Source: Pedobacter cryotolerans
GTDB lineage: Bacteria; Bacteroidota; Bacteroidia; Sphingobacteriales; Sphingobacteriaceae
Direction of reading: 5' to 3'
Assembly: GCF_005116475.1 (NCBI RefSeq)
Contig: NZ_SWBO01000005.1
Span: 248,001-312,000 of the forward strand
Length of the DNA stretch: 64,000 bases
Made by a program: the position numbers and the translations under genes. This document shows positions 35,326 to 45,216 of this stretch, piece after piece. The stretch's first letter is position 1. Each line of letters begins with the position of its first letter. Under the pieces are notes generated by a model, which saw only the letters and a program-made list of their open reading frames with translations, was not told the origin of the DNA and made no database searches.

Positions 35326-35460
35326 TTTTCAGTCATTTAGGTTTTCTTACGAATAAAATCTAGTAATAAAAAGCCTATCGGGATATTTTTGGAGATCTGA
35401 TTTTTTAGACTTTTGATGTGTTGATTGCTGAATGGGTATTAATTAAATGTTAAGTCACCA

Positions 35461-35940
35461 ATGGAAAATAAGGTTGTTTTAAAAACTGGGTTGAGGAAAA
35501 GTAGGTTGATGATAGATATAGTCTGCTTTGCGTATTTCATCCTTTTCATCTATGCCGCTAGTAGCAAGTTATTGGATTACGAGAAATCTAAGTTGCAAAT
35601 GTTAAAATCTCCTATTATAACAGATTATGCCTTCTTTCTGGTTTGGCTAGTTCCAGTGCTTGAAATTATCATTGGTGTCCTGTTGTTGATCAGGAAAACA
35701 ATTTTGCCTGGTCTCTATGCAGCACTTGCCCTTATGTCAGCTTTTACTGCCTATATCATTGCTATCTTAAATTTTAGCGATAGCATTCCCTGCAGCTGTG
35801 GCGGGGTCCTAGAACGGCTAGGATGGAGTGAGCATTTGATATTCAATCTGATCTTTATGGTTATGGCAATTGTGGCTATTCTACTTCAGACAAAAATAAA
35901 TGAAAAGGGACGGGTTACGACTGTCCAAACGATATTCTAA
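35461..35940 (+). CDS. MauE/DoxX-like redox-associated membrane protein
   Basis: This 159-residue membrane protein has four hydrophobic helices (about 17-36, 55-77, 85-105, 122-140) and a CSCGG motif before LERLGWSEHLIFN (about 110-130), where a pair of cysteines fits the MauE-type thiol-disulfide role. It probably passes electrons or keeps an envelope dithiol protein in the correct state. It sits beside DUF6520-like and TlpA-like genes and with them forms a likely redox/envelope block. Confidence 0.75.
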   Translation: MENKVVLKTGLRKSRLMIDIVCFAYFILFIYAASSKLLDYEKSKLQMLKSPIITDYAFFLVWLVPVLEIIIGVLLLIRKTILPGLYAALALMSAFTAYIIAILNFSDSIPCSCGGVLERLGWSEHLIFNLIFMVMAIVAILLQTKINEKGRVTTVQTIF

Positions 35941-36008
35941 TGGCCAATTTGAATGAGGGGAGACCGAAAACCTGAAAAAGAGTAGGTAATTAATAAAAAC
36001 TTAAAAAC

Positions 36009-36254
36009 ATGAAAAAGTTACTATTTTCTGCCCTTGTTGCAGTTATTGCAGTGGGCGGGGCATTTGCGACCACTAAATTGGCGCCAATCTATTATGCGCC
36101 AAATTCTGATACACCAGTGGATTGTGCACCAGGAGCAATTCTTTGTTCTACAAAAACTGGGTCATCGTTGGTTTATACTCAAAGTTTTTCATCTGGTCAA
36201 CAGGATGGTGACAACAGAGTGGACTTGACCGAAGTTGATACAGCTAGGCCATAA
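36009..36254 (+). CDS. Small exported DUF6520-like protein
   Basis: This 81-residue protein starts with a signal peptide (about 1-21, cleavage after AFA) and continues with a short mature part that contains two cysteines (DCAPGAILCST). The size, signal and cysteine pair fit the DUF6520 family, often found next to MauE-like genes in Bacteroidetes. Function is unknown. It is followed directly by a perfect hairpin (36258-36292). Confidence 0.7.
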   Translation: MKKLLFSALVAVIAVGGAFATTKLAPIYYAPNSDTPVDCAPGAILCSTKTGSSLVYTQSFSSGQQDGDNRVDLTEVDTARP

Positions 36255-36257
36255 AAA

Positions 36258-36292
36258 AAACGGTCACTATGCCTAGTGTATAGTGACCGTTT
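36258..36292 (+). terminator. Perfect 13-bp hairpin between DUF6520-like gene and next gene
   Basis: AAACGGTCACTAT (36258-36270) is exactly complementary to 36280-36292, with a 9-base loop. The following T run is short (TTT), and the next start codon is only 13 bases away, so it may attenuate rather than fully terminate. Confidence 0.7.
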
Positions 36293-36304
36293 TAAATGAT
36301 TTAT

Positions 36305-37363
36305 ATGAAAAAGAGCATATTTTTAGTGGTTTGTATAATTGTTTTATGTTTTTCTGTCATCCTCTTTTATCAACGTTTCTTTTTGAAACAAGATAGAAAC
36401 GGTTTTGAAAGAAAAATAATTAAAACAACTTACAAAGTAGTAAATTCAATAAAACTCCCATCATCATCTTGCTATTTTGCTGGTGAACCAAACGAAGAAT
36501 TATATCTTAAGGACCTTCAAACTGCAAACGTCATCTTCATTGCTGATCTTACCCTATCCAACATCAAAAAGCGAGCATATAATGTGCCAGACGAAATAAG
36601 CGTGAGGAAAAGAAAAGTTAATATTGGCATTGTAGGAACATCTGTTTTTATCAGTGGCAATCTGGCCGGTAATCTCAATATCTATTCTCTTGCTAATCCT
36701 ACTGGCACGAGTTATAAAAACCCAAAAATCTGGTTCGATCAGACAACCTTGGCATCAAATACAACCGTAATTGGCCGGGGATTACAAACGATTAAGGGGA
36801 ACTTGCAAATACAGGTTATAAATTTCAATTACAAAAAAGGTAGAGTCAAAAGCACCTATAATCTTTCCGCAGAAGCTGAAAATGTGTTCAGTGTTGATGG
36901 TCAACTTCAACTGGATAATATGTCTAAAGACCTTTTCTATATGTTTTTTTACAAAGGGAGCTTTCTGTGCCTAGATACAAATCTCAATCTAAAGTATGAG
37001 GCTAAAACAATCGACACAATAACCTCTTCATCTTTAAAAACCGCTACCCTAAGCGCCAAAATTAAAAATAAAACCGAAACTAAAACAACTCAGTCAACGC
37101 CAAGAAATGTGATAAACCGAAGTTATACGCTGTATCAAAATCATCTTTATTTAATATCATCTTTAAAAGCAGACAACGAAAGCCTCTCCAAATTCCGGGA
37201 TAATCAGATCATTGATGTTTATACATGTGAAAGTGGAAAATACCTGTATAGCTTTTACGTTCCGAAATTCAAAAGAACAAAACTAAGAGAACTTAAAATA
37301 CATGATAAAAGTCTTTTCGCAATATATGACGATTTTCTAGTTGGATATAAATTAGTGCAATAA
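36305..37363 (+). CDS. Membrane-anchored protein with repeated beta-structure, unknown function
   Basis: This 352-residue protein has an N-terminal membrane anchor (about residues 1-23 from MKKSIFLVV) and an otherwise beta-rich sequence with repeated patterns of the type NIGIVGTSVFISGNLAGNLNIYSL and SLCLDTNLNLKYEAK, compatible with a beta-propeller. No family was recognised. It is thought to belong to the MauE/DUF6520 block. The ATG at 36296 (MIY) is three codons upstream; the MKK start is chosen because it looks like a signal-anchor start. It is convergent with the TlpA-like gene. Confidence 0.6.
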   Translation: MKKSIFLVVCIIVLCFSVILFYQRFFLKQDRNGFERKIIKTTYKVVNSIKLPSSSCYFAGEPNEELYLKDLQTANVIFIADLTLSNIKKRAYNVPDEISVRKRKVNIGIVGTSVFISGNLAGNLNIYSLANPTGTSYKNPKIWFDQTTLASNTTVIGRGLQTIKGNLQIQVINFNYKKGRVKSTYNLSAEAENVFSVDGQLQLDNMSKDLFYMFFYKGSFLCLDTNLNLKYEAKTIDTITSSSLKTATLSAKIKNKTETKTTQSTPRNVINRSYTLYQNHLYLISSLKADNESLSKFRDNQIIDVYTCESGKYLYSFYVPKFKRTKLRELKIHDKSLFAIYDDFLVGYKLVQ

Positions 37364-37397
37364 TCTTAACGTTGCAAATATTGGTGTTGCCGGAAAA

Positions 37398-38906
37398 TTA
37401 TAATTCTTTAATTGCACTCAGTATTAAACCATAAGCATCTTTGGCACCGTTTATTGTATTTGCATATATTTCTCCCTTTTTATCTATAACCAAGAGAAAG
37501 GGTGCCCCCGATAAATCGTAATGCTTTGCAAATGGATGTTTGAAGCCATTTTCAGCATATACATTTAGGTATTCCTTAGACGTGTATATCCCACTTTCCA
37601 AACCATTCTTCCACTTTTCAATGCTGCTATCTACGCTGATTGAAAGATATACAAAGTCCTCCTTACCTTTGAGTAAATGGTAAAAATCTTTATGAAAATC
37701 GTGATGAAACTTTGCGCAAGCACCACATCCGGTAAACCATAGGTCAATAAATACAACTTTATTTTTTAGCGAATTCAAGCTTACTGAATTTCCGTCAAAA
37801 CCTTTGAACAAACCATCGTAAACCTGTCTTCCTATAGCAAGCTTTTGTTGTGAGGAGTAGATGTTTTTTACGAACGGAATTGTAATATACTTTTTGCCGT
37901 CTTCCATGAGTTCATCGGTTGTTTTACTATCAAACTTCATTTGGGAAACATAGCCAGAAAAGCCCAGGAAGAGATTTGCAACTAGTCTTTCCCTAACTAT
38001 TCCAGAATATTTGTTTAGCAAAACATCGTATAGTTCCTTGAGTGTGATGCTATCCGTTACAGAATTAATTAAGAGGTCATAGGCTTCTTCACGTGCAAGA
38101 AAGTTGAGTTGAGTTGGACACAATGCAAGGTCATCGCTAGGTATATTTTTGAATTTCTCTTTATTGAGATTAAAATTTTTTTTAATCAGTGATTGACTGA
38201 TGGGATCGTTTTTATAGGTGATAGAGTACAGGCCTGACATTCTGAATTTCCAATCTGAAAAAATTGGAGCATGCTCATAATTTATCAATGTTTTCATTCT
38301 ATCACTAAGATTTGAATGTCTAATGATATCATTTTTCTTTCCTACTAATCGTGAGGTAAATTCATTCAAGTGGTCCAATTTGATTTGCAGGCTATCTGGT
38401 TTGCCCAATTGTAATTGCTTTACTCCCTTTCTAAATTCGGTATCAATCTCTGCGGGCGAGCCTAGATGCGCAAGTTCGTCAATTAGTCTATACTTGTATG
38501 CACCATTTCCTTTAAATGTTATGCTGAGTGCAACACCGCTTTTGTCAATATTCAGGTTAATGCTATCTGTATTTTCAAAATAATAACGCTTTCTAGCCAT
38601 CTCTGTGATAGCTCTGCCATTTTTCATCAGCCAAAAGCTCATGATTGCAGGTTCCGGGAAATTTGGGAGTTTAAAGCTAAAATTACCTGCTTTGTTAGTA
38701 GTTATGGAGAAATTCTCATAATTAGTCCTGTATGGAGTGTATGGCCTATGAAAGATCACTTCGATGGTGTCCATCGTATTGATCCTTTTTCCATTGACCG
38801 TTATTGTACCTTTGAAAATAGGCTGCGGTTTTATTGATTGTGCGATACACGTATTGATATTACATAGGACAGCAAAGGCCATGAATGCTGTAGATAAAAT
38901 TTTCAT
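37398..38906 (-). CDS. TlpA-like thiol-disulfide oxidoreductase, secreted
   Basis: This 502-residue protein has a signal peptide (about 1-22), an N-terminal beta-domain (about 25-140; VIFHRPYTPYRTNYENF) and a C-terminal thioredoxin fold (about 355-500). The redox motif is CGAC in LWFTGCGACAKFHHDF, and the cis-proline region is SGAPFLLVIDKKGEIY. TlpA-like proteins with an N-terminal extension follow many SusC/SusD pairs in this phylum. It is the last gene of a leftward SusC-SusD-TlpA operon, and its stop faces the unknown gene at 36305-37363. It is presumably periplasmic or surface-facing. Confidence 0.85.
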   Translation of the reverse strand: MKILSTAFMAFAVLCNINTCIAQSIKPQPIFKGTITVNGKRINTMDTIEVIFHRPYTPYRTNYENFSITTNKAGNFSFKLPNFPEPAIMSFWLMKNGRAITEMARKRYYFENTDSINLNIDKSGVALSITFKGNGAYKYRLIDELAHLGSPAEIDTEFRKGVKQLQLGKPDSLQIKLDHLNEFTSRLVGKKNDIIRHSNLSDRMKTLINYEHAPIFSDWKFRMSGLYSITYKNDPISQSLIKKNFNLNKEKFKNIPSDDLALCPTQLNFLAREEAYDLLINSVTDSITLKELYDVLLNKYSGIVRERLVANLFLGFSGYVSQMKFDSKTTDELMEDGKKYITIPFVKNIYSSQQKLAIGRQVYDGLFKGFDGNSVSLNSLKNKVVFIDLWFTGCGACAKFHHDFHKDFYHLLKGKEDFVYLSISVDSSIEKWKNGLESGIYTSKEYLNVYAENGFKHPFAKHYDLSGAPFLLVIDKKGEIYANTINGAKDAYGLILSAIKEL

Positions 38907-38963
38907 AAAATTGGGTTTAAATGGCCATACACGCCTTTCATTAAAAGCATGTATGGTTCAAGA

Positions 38964-40340
38964 TCAGTATCCCGGGTTCTGACTGATATTGTTATTATTA
39001 TTGATTTCCGAAATACGGATGGGAAAAAGTTCGAAGTTGGTTTTCCAGTTGGGTTTGGTTACTGAAAGTACGGTAGACAATCTATTTGACCTTTTGAGCT
39101 CAAACCACCTATCTCCCCATTCACAGAAAAGCTCATTTCTTCTTTCGGTTGCAATCGTAGTTAATAAAGACGCTTGGTCAATTGTTGGATTGATATCTAT
39201 AATTAATGGTAGTCCCGCTCTCGCTCTTATCCTATCAATATCACTAATACTTCCGCTTAGATTATTTTGCTTTGCCCTTGCCTCCGCACGTATTAGATAT
39301 TGCTCGGCTAAACGAAATACCATTGAATATTCTGTAACATCAGAAGATGATCTTACTTTATATTTGAAGGGATAAAAATATTCAACACCTGAACTAACGA
39401 GGCTTTTAATCCAGGAAATTTTTCTAAGATCATTTTGTTCAAAGGCCCTTTGAACAAAATCAGGACGAAGTGAAACATTTACAGGAGCACTTGCAAGGAT
39501 GTAAAAGTTGCCTGCGGCAGTATTTGAGTTGGGGGCTGGCATTAATTGCCAAATTGCTTCCTGGCTATTTTTCAGGAAGACTCTGTCCAAAGGCACAAGT
39601 TGATAAGTATTGACTTGGGATATCACCAGACCTGAATATTTTTCAGCGTTTTCCCATTTGCCCAAATTTAAATATACACGGCTTAATAATGAGTGTATCG
39701 TTGAGATATTAGGTCTAACTCTTTCTGCAGTCACATAACTTTCTCCCAATAGGCCTTCGGCAGTTTTCAGATCGCTTAAAATTTGTTCATATACCTTGTC
39801 CACTGATGCTCTTGTGGCCCTTTTGTTGGTTTGATAGTTAGTTGACAGGTGCAAGGGAACTTCACCAAACAGGTTGATCAGATAGTAATAGCAGAACGCT
39901 CTGATAAAATATGCCTCTCCTTTTAATTGGGAAGCCACAGTTGGGGTGATCCCCTGCTCTAATGATAACTGTTCAATAATTCCATTGGCATCAAATATCC
40001 TTTTATAGGGGTTATCCCAGATAGCACTTAACATTGCATTTTCAGGGTTTATCTGGTTGTCAAAAAATGGCTTATAGGTTTGTATATTGTAACCTATTAG
40101 TTCATCGGCAGTTAATCCACAAAGAGTTGTAATGCTCCTTGGGCCATTACAAGCATAGTCATTAAGGGCCATTTGCTGATATATGCCCAATAAAGCGGAA
40201 GTTGCCAATTCGTCACTTTTAAAAACGGTTGATGGTACGAGGCTGTTTTTTGGTGGGTCAATCTCAACGAATTTTTTGCATGAGGTTATAATAACAAAAA
40301 TTGAGATTGTTATTAATATAGTGTATCTAATATTTTTCAT
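38964..40340 (-). CDS. SusD/RagB-type surface lipoprotein
   Basis: This 458-residue protein is the extracellular ligand-binding partner of a SusC-type barrel. It has a lipoprotein signal ending ITSCKK (Cys about 21), a TPR-rich helical core (about 60-330), and the C-terminal block with TIATERRNELFCEWGDRWFELKR that is typical of RagB/SusD. The frame extends 7 codons further upstream, but MKNIRY is the better start and leaves 10 bases after susC. The ligand is unknown; no glycoside hydrolase is near, so a sugar role is not supported. Confidence 0.92.
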   Translation of the reverse strand: MKNIRYTILITISIFVIITSCKKFVEIDPPKNSLVPSTVFKSDELATSALLGIYQQMALNDYACNGPRSITTLCGLTADELIGYNIQTYKPFFDNQINPENAMLSAIWDNPYKRIFDANGIIEQLSLEQGITPTVASQLKGEAYFIRAFCYYYLINLFGEVPLHLSTNYQTNKRATRASVDKVYEQILSDLKTAEGLLGESYVTAERVRPNISTIHSLLSRVYLNLGKWENAEKYSGLVISQVNTYQLVPLDRVFLKNSQEAIWQLMPAPNSNTAAGNFYILASAPVNVSLRPDFVQRAFEQNDLRKISWIKSLVSSGVEYFYPFKYKVRSSSDVTEYSMVFRLAEQYLIRAEARAKQNNLSGSISDIDRIRARAGLPLIIDINPTIDQASLLTTIATERRNELFCEWGDRWFELKRSNRLSTVLSVTKPNWKTNFELFPIRISEINNNNNISQNPGY

Positions 40341-40350
40341 TTGATTAATT

Positions 40351-43300
40351 TTAAAGTGCAACCTTCAATCCGAATACAAAGGTCCTTAAGGGGGGTAGTC
40401 TGCTGATCAATTGACTATTTTCCGGATCCAATCCAGGATATCTTGTGATAGTGAAAATATTTTGGCCCTGAATAGAAAGCTCTGCGTTTTCAACTTTTAC
40501 TATTGATAAGATTTTTTTTGGCAGTTTATAGATTAGGGAGACATTTTTAAGTCTCACAAATGAATTGTCAGCTAATGATTGGGCTCCGTTCGATTTTCCT
40601 ATTAGAAAATTCAGATAGCTTGGTGTTGTGGTAGAAAACTTCGGAATATCCGATACGTCTCCCTGTTTCTGCCATCTTTCGAGTACCTCCTTTGTCTGGT
40701 TATTCAAAGGTATGTTCGAAGAAAAATATCCAGGGGCATAGCTTAGGTTATTAAGGTAGCTGAAGCCGGTTGTTTTTGAAAAAGACAACAGAATGTCCAG
40801 CGAAAATAATTTGTAAGAAATTGTACTTCCCAGGCCTCCATAAGCACTCTGCCCGGTAAATTTGTTTAGATATCTATCTAAATCATTTTGCAAGCCATTT
40901 TTATCTACATCTTCAAAAACATATAGCCCCGTCAGTGGATCGACATAAGTGTTCAGATACCTTTTTATATTAAGTGGTTCGCCAACTATATAAAGCGTTG
41001 AATTACTTGATGTGCTTAAACCGGGATATTCTACAAGTCTGTTTTTTGGAAGTGAGATATTAAAATTAGTAGACCAATGCCAATTAGAATTATTAATGAT
41101 CTGGATGCTAGTGTCAAACTCCCATCCCGAATTTTGGACAATGGCGGGGAGGTTTGCATTTATAATAGTAGCTCCAACACTTGGAGGCAGGGGGGTTCCA
41201 ACTAGCTGGTTTGATGATCTATTTCGAAAGTAAGCTGTTTGGAGTGATACCTTATCTTCTAGGAAACCTAGTTGCAGGGCCGCTTCTAGCTTATTATTAT
41301 TTTCCCATCCATAATTGGGGTTTGAAATTCTGCTGGTAATCAAGGTTGGAATGCCCTGATAAGCTGTGCTACTGTTATATAACTGTAAATATTGATAGTC
41401 TGAAATCTGGTCGTTTCCAGTGCTTCCAAAACTCGCCCTCAACTTACCGAAACTAATGATTGGGATCGAATTTCTGATGAATTTTTCTTCTGAAAATATC
41501 CATGCCATTCCGATAGCCCCAAAATTCGCTATTTGGTTTCCTGGACCAAATCTACTGCTGGCATCACGCCTAGCTGTGATATTAAAGAAGTATTTATCCT
41601 GTAAGTTGTAGTTCAATCTAGCAAATAATGCCCCATATCTATAAATATAGCTATCAGATTGGGTGATGCTGAAAACAGATGCAGATGCAATATTATCCAA
41701 CAATTCATCACTGTTGAAATTTGATCCCCTTATATTTCGATAATTTGCAGCGGTTTGCTGCAGGGTAGACCCAATTAGCGCCTGTAGCTTACCGTTATTA
41801 ATTTTCTTTTCAAAGGTTAATTGAGGTTCGACAAGCCAAGAATTATTAGAAGTATTGCCAAATTGACTTGATCGGTCAGCGGGAGTTGGGCCATAGCTTG
41901 GCGAAAGTCCCTCTAATGGTGATTTGGCAATTTCTTCCCTTTTAATCGTAGTATATCCTATAGAAGTCTTTAGCTCCAAACCTTTTGAAATCCTATAACG
42001 CAAATTTGCATTTGCGATCAGGTTATCCGTATTGGCATCTATTGTATATAACAGGAAGGACATCGGGTTAAATACCAATGGTAAGCCATTATAATTCCAG
42101 TTCAATTTCCCATATTCGTTATATGGGTCTGGTGCATTTGGAGCTAATGTTATATAGCTGGTTAAGTCGGTGGACATCAGATTACTGATACTGTTGCTAT
42201 ATGTGGCTGTAAAGTTGGCCTTAAAGCTATTTCCATCTGCTCCGAAATCAAGATTGGTATGAGCGCTAGTTCTTTTAAATCCAAAGCTGCCTGGGAACAC
42301 CGTACCCTCTCGATAATGGTTTCCACTTACCAGATATTTACTGTTTTTGTTGCCGCCGGATATGCTGACAGAAGCGTTTGTTACGTTTGCAGTTCCGCCA
42401 ATAAGTTCTTTTTGCCAATCAGTATATTTGGTTTTATCCCAAACTCCATTAACGTCATAATCAGTCGCAGATGGACTTAGATTATCATTCCTAAATGCCT
42501 CCATCCTCATACTTAGATATTCTTCGGTGTTCATTAGGTCTATTTTTCTTCCTACCTGGCTGAACCCTTGGGAGATATTGGCATTTACCCTTGACTCTCC
42601 CGATATTCCCTTTTTTGTGGTTATGAGAATTATACCATTTGCACCCCTTGAGCCATATATTGCAGTGGCGTCCGCATCCTTTAAGATTTCGACACTTTGG
42701 ATGTCATCCGGATTTATTAAGCTCAAAGGATTGCTGCTTTGTAAAATAGGACTAGAATTTGCTGTATTAATGCCAGTAGAAGGGTAAGGTACACCATCGA
42801 TAATATAAAGTGGTTGTGATCCGCTACCGATACTATTTCTACCTCTTATTTGAACAATGAAACCTGAACCAGGAACACCAGATTGTTGGACGATATCTAA
42901 ACCTGGGACTCTGTTTTGTAGGCCCATTAGTATATTGTTTATAGGCTGTTTTTCAATGGTTGAAGAGGTTATCTTAGCTATCGAGCCGGTTCGTTCCCGA
43001 TCCTTTACCATATAATAACCAGCGTTGATGTCAACACTGTTAAGGGTACTTGGTTCTTCTTTTAAAACAATCGTTAGGAATATGTCCTTATCCACTTTTT
43101 GCTCAACGGCGCTGAAACCCAGGTAGGTAAATCTTAGTGAGATGTTTACATTGGGTACAGAAATCGAAAATTGGCCCTTTTCATCGGTAACTGTATTTTT
43201 GCCGGTTCCAACTACGCTGACATTCACGCCAACCAAAGGGCTGCCTTTTTCATCCGACACACTGCCTCTTATTTCAATTTCATTAATTCTACTTTCCGTT

Positions 43301-43716
43301 TTTTTATCGATTGTTTTTGCCTTCCGTTTGACTACTATGGTCTTATCAAAGATTTCGTAGGTAAATGGCTGGTTTTTCAGGCATTGGTCAAGTGCGTCTT
43401 TAAGGCTGCCATTCTTTAAGCTTACCGAAATTTTATTGGCGCTGGCGATATCCTCCTTATCGTACCAGAAACCATAACCGGTCTGTTTTTTGATTTCATT
43501 GAAAACAGTCTCTAATGAAATGTTTTTTAGGTTAAGGTTGATCTGCTGTGCTTTGGCCATCGCAGAAACCGTAAGAAGATTAATAAGCGTAATTACAATG
43601 GCAAACCGTAATGCTTTAGCGGGTTTTTGGATAGGATAGGGACTGTTTGGGAGCGCTAATATAGGTTTGTACCACTTCCCCGTTCTAAAGAGGTAGCGAT
43701 GTTTAAAAAAAATCAT
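40351..43716 (-). CDS. SusC/RagA-type TonB-dependent receptor with STN signalling domain
   Basis: This 1121-residue outer-membrane receptor begins with a long N-terminal leader and a helical signal (about 30-55, VSAMAKAQQ), then an STN domain (about 56-130; LETVFNEIKKQTGYGFWYD) that signals to FecR, a carboxypeptidase-regulatory-like domain (about 150-225), the plug (about 235-345; IQSVEILKDADATAIYGSRG is the SusC hallmark) and the barrel, ending in GLKVAL. The STN domain, the FecR gene directly upstream and the ECF sigma gene further right make a complete surface-signalling pathway. Substrate unknown. Confidence 0.93.
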   Translation of the reverse strand: MIFFKHRYLFRTGKWYKPILALPNSPYPIQKPAKALRFAIVITLINLLTVSAMAKAQQINLNLKNISLETVFNEIKKQTGYGFWYDKEDIASANKISVSLKNGSLKDALDQCLKNQPFTYEIFDKTIVVKRKAKTIDKKTESRINEIEIRGSVSDEKGSPLVGVNVSVVGTGKNTVTDEKGQFSISVPNVNISLRFTYLGFSAVEQKVDKDIFLTIVLKEEPSTLNSVDINAGYYMVKDRERTGSIAKITSSTIEKQPINNILMGLQNRVPGLDIVQQSGVPGSGFIVQIRGRNSIGSGSQPLYIIDGVPYPSTGINTANSSPILQSSNPLSLINPDDIQSVEILKDADATAIYGSRGANGIILITTKKGISGESRVNANISQGFSQVGRKIDLMNTEEYLSMRMEAFRNDNLSPSATDYDVNGVWDKTKYTDWQKELIGGTANVTNASVSISGGNKNSKYLVSGNHYREGTVFPGSFGFKRTSAHTNLDFGADGNSFKANFTATYSNSISNLMSTDLTSYITLAPNAPDPYNEYGKLNWNYNGLPLVFNPMSFLLYTIDANTDNLIANANLRYRISKGLELKTSIGYTTIKREEIAKSPLEGLSPSYGPTPADRSSQFGNTSNNSWLVEPQLTFEKKINNGKLQALIGSTLQQTAANYRNIRGSNFNSDELLDNIASASVFSITQSDSYIYRYGALFARLNYNLQDKYFFNITARRDASSRFGPGNQIANFGAIGMAWIFSEEKFIRNSIPIISFGKLRASFGSTGNDQISDYQYLQLYNSSTAYQGIPTLITSRISNPNYGWENNNKLEAALQLGFLEDKVSLQTAYFRNRSSNQLVGTPLPPSVGATIINANLPAIVQNSGWEFDTSIQIINNSNWHWSTNFNISLPKNRLVEYPGLSTSSNSTLYIVGEPLNIKRYLNTYVDPLTGLYVFEDVDKNGLQNDLDRYLNKFTGQSAYGGLGSTISYKLFSLDILLSFSKTTGFSYLNNLSYAPGYFSSNIPLNNQTKEVLERWQKQGDVSDIPKFSTTTPSYLNFLIGKSNGAQSLADNSFVRLKNVSLIYKLPKKILSIVKVENAELSIQGQNIFTITRYPGLDPENSQLISRLPPLRTFVFGLKVAL

Positions 43717-43895
43717 ACTTTTGTGCTGTTTGGGTTTGTTGATCAGTTATCTTTCAAATGGTACGCTTTATGCGTTTGTTCAATCCCCCCAGATTTTGCC
43801 AGATGTGCTACGAACACTTCTGGCATTTTTTATGGTGGGGAATTATTAACTATTACTAAAACTAAATTTACTTCATTGGCATTACTGTTTAAGGT

Positions 43896-45005
43896 TTATG
43901 GTGTTACGATGAGTTTATTTTGATTATTATCCTGGACGATGTTAAAATGGATATCACTATAGGCAAGTATTTTTAAGAGTACAGATAGGTTGGATTTTCT
44001 GGAAATGCTGCCATTAAATTTTCTCCTTGGGATGTCTCCCTGATATTCAACCTCTATATTGTACCATCTTGAAACCTGTTTCATTATCTCCTGCAGGTCG
44101 GCATCTTTAAATTCTATCCTTCCGTTTTTCCATGCCATTGCAGTTTCCATATCTGCATCTTTTACCTTGATTTCATTTCTAGAAACTAGAGCCTGTTGGC
44201 CAGGTTTGAGCAATGCGCTATTTTTGTTTTTGCTTATCTTAACCGAGCCTTCCAATAGCGTGGTTATGGTATTATTGTTGTCCAGATAACTGTTGATGTT
44301 AAAACTTGTGCCCAACACTTCTACTTTTTGGGAGCCGGTGCTAACATAAAAAGGCACTTTCTTTCCATTATTCGCTGCTAGTTTTTTTACCTCAAAGTAG
44401 GCCTCTCCGGTCAATTGCACATGTCGCTCACTTACCTTCTCGAAATTGGTTGGATAGGTGAGGGATGATTCGGCATTGAGCCAAACTTTGGTGCCATCTG
44501 CTAGGATGATCTGATATTCCCCACCGGTCGGGGTAGTTAAGGTTTGGGGGGCATTAGTATTTGTTCCTTTTGCAATTCGGGTTCCGTCGGTGTAGCTAGT
44601 TCCAGTCCCAATTATAACTATAGCGTTTTTGTTGCTGTTCAGGCTTATGGTTTGTCCGTTATCTAATGTTAAGATGGCTTTATTGCCCCCTGGGACAATT
44701 TCTTCGGCAATCACCTGTTGCTTTGGGATGTCATATCTATCAAATATATGCCAAGAACCGATAGTAAGTAAGGTAATGGCGGCGATTGCCGCAATACCCG
44801 TCCATAGGTTTATTTTTTTTACCGGTGTAGGAATTGGTAGCTCAGCATAAATTTGATTGCCTATCTTTTTGATGTGTTCTTGAGAAAGATCAACGTCTTG
44901 CTCATTGTAGGTGAGAAACCAAGCTTCAAGCAGTGTTTTTTCCGCTTCCGTGCAGATTCCTTGTTTATATTTGATCAATAAATCGTTAGCTTCTTGGTCA
45001 GTCAT
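43896..45005 (-). CDS. FecR-type anti-sigma factor
   Basis: This 369-residue inner-membrane protein has a cytoplasmic N terminus (about 1-64), one transmembrane helix (about 65-86; LWTGIAAIAAITLLTIGSW), a periplasmic FecR domain (about 125-225; LTTPTGGEYQIILADGTKVWLNAESSLTYP) and a C-terminal DUF4974-like domain (about 295-365; LQEIMKQVSRWYNIEVEY). It should hold the ECF sigma factor until the receptor STN domain signals. It is 179 bases upstream of susC on the same strand. Its usual sigma partner is not adjacent but separated by the helicase pair. Confidence 0.93.
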   Translation of the reverse strand: MTDQEANDLLIKYKQGICTEAEKTLLEAWFLTYNEQDVDLSQEHIKKIGNQIYAELPIPTPVKKINLWTGIAAIAAITLLTIGSWHIFDRYDIPKQQVIAEEIVPGGNKAILTLDNGQTISLNSNKNAIVIIGTGTSYTDGTRIAKGTNTNAPQTLTTPTGGEYQIILADGTKVWLNAESSLTYPTNFEKVSERHVQLTGEAYFEVKKLAANNGKKVPFYVSTGSQKVEVLGTSFNINSYLDNNNTITTLLEGSVKISKNKNSALLKPGQQALVSRNEIKVKDADMETAMAWKNGRIEFKDADLQEIMKQVSRWYNIEVEYQGDIPRRKFNGSISRKSNLSVLLKILAYSDIHFNIVQDNNQNKLIVTP

Positions 45006-45216
45006 TATCCTTTTGGGTTAATGTATTTGAAGCTAGTACGGAGAATGAGATGGAGAAATGAGAAAAATTATCATTTATATTTCCTCAAACTCAACTTTAG
45101 ATCAAAGTATTGTGGATTTGCAACAATACTTTACTTCTCACGAGATAAAGCACTTTACTCTTTAGCTCTATCTAAATGCATGATTAGTGGATATTCTCAT
45201 TAATTTGGAAGGAATA

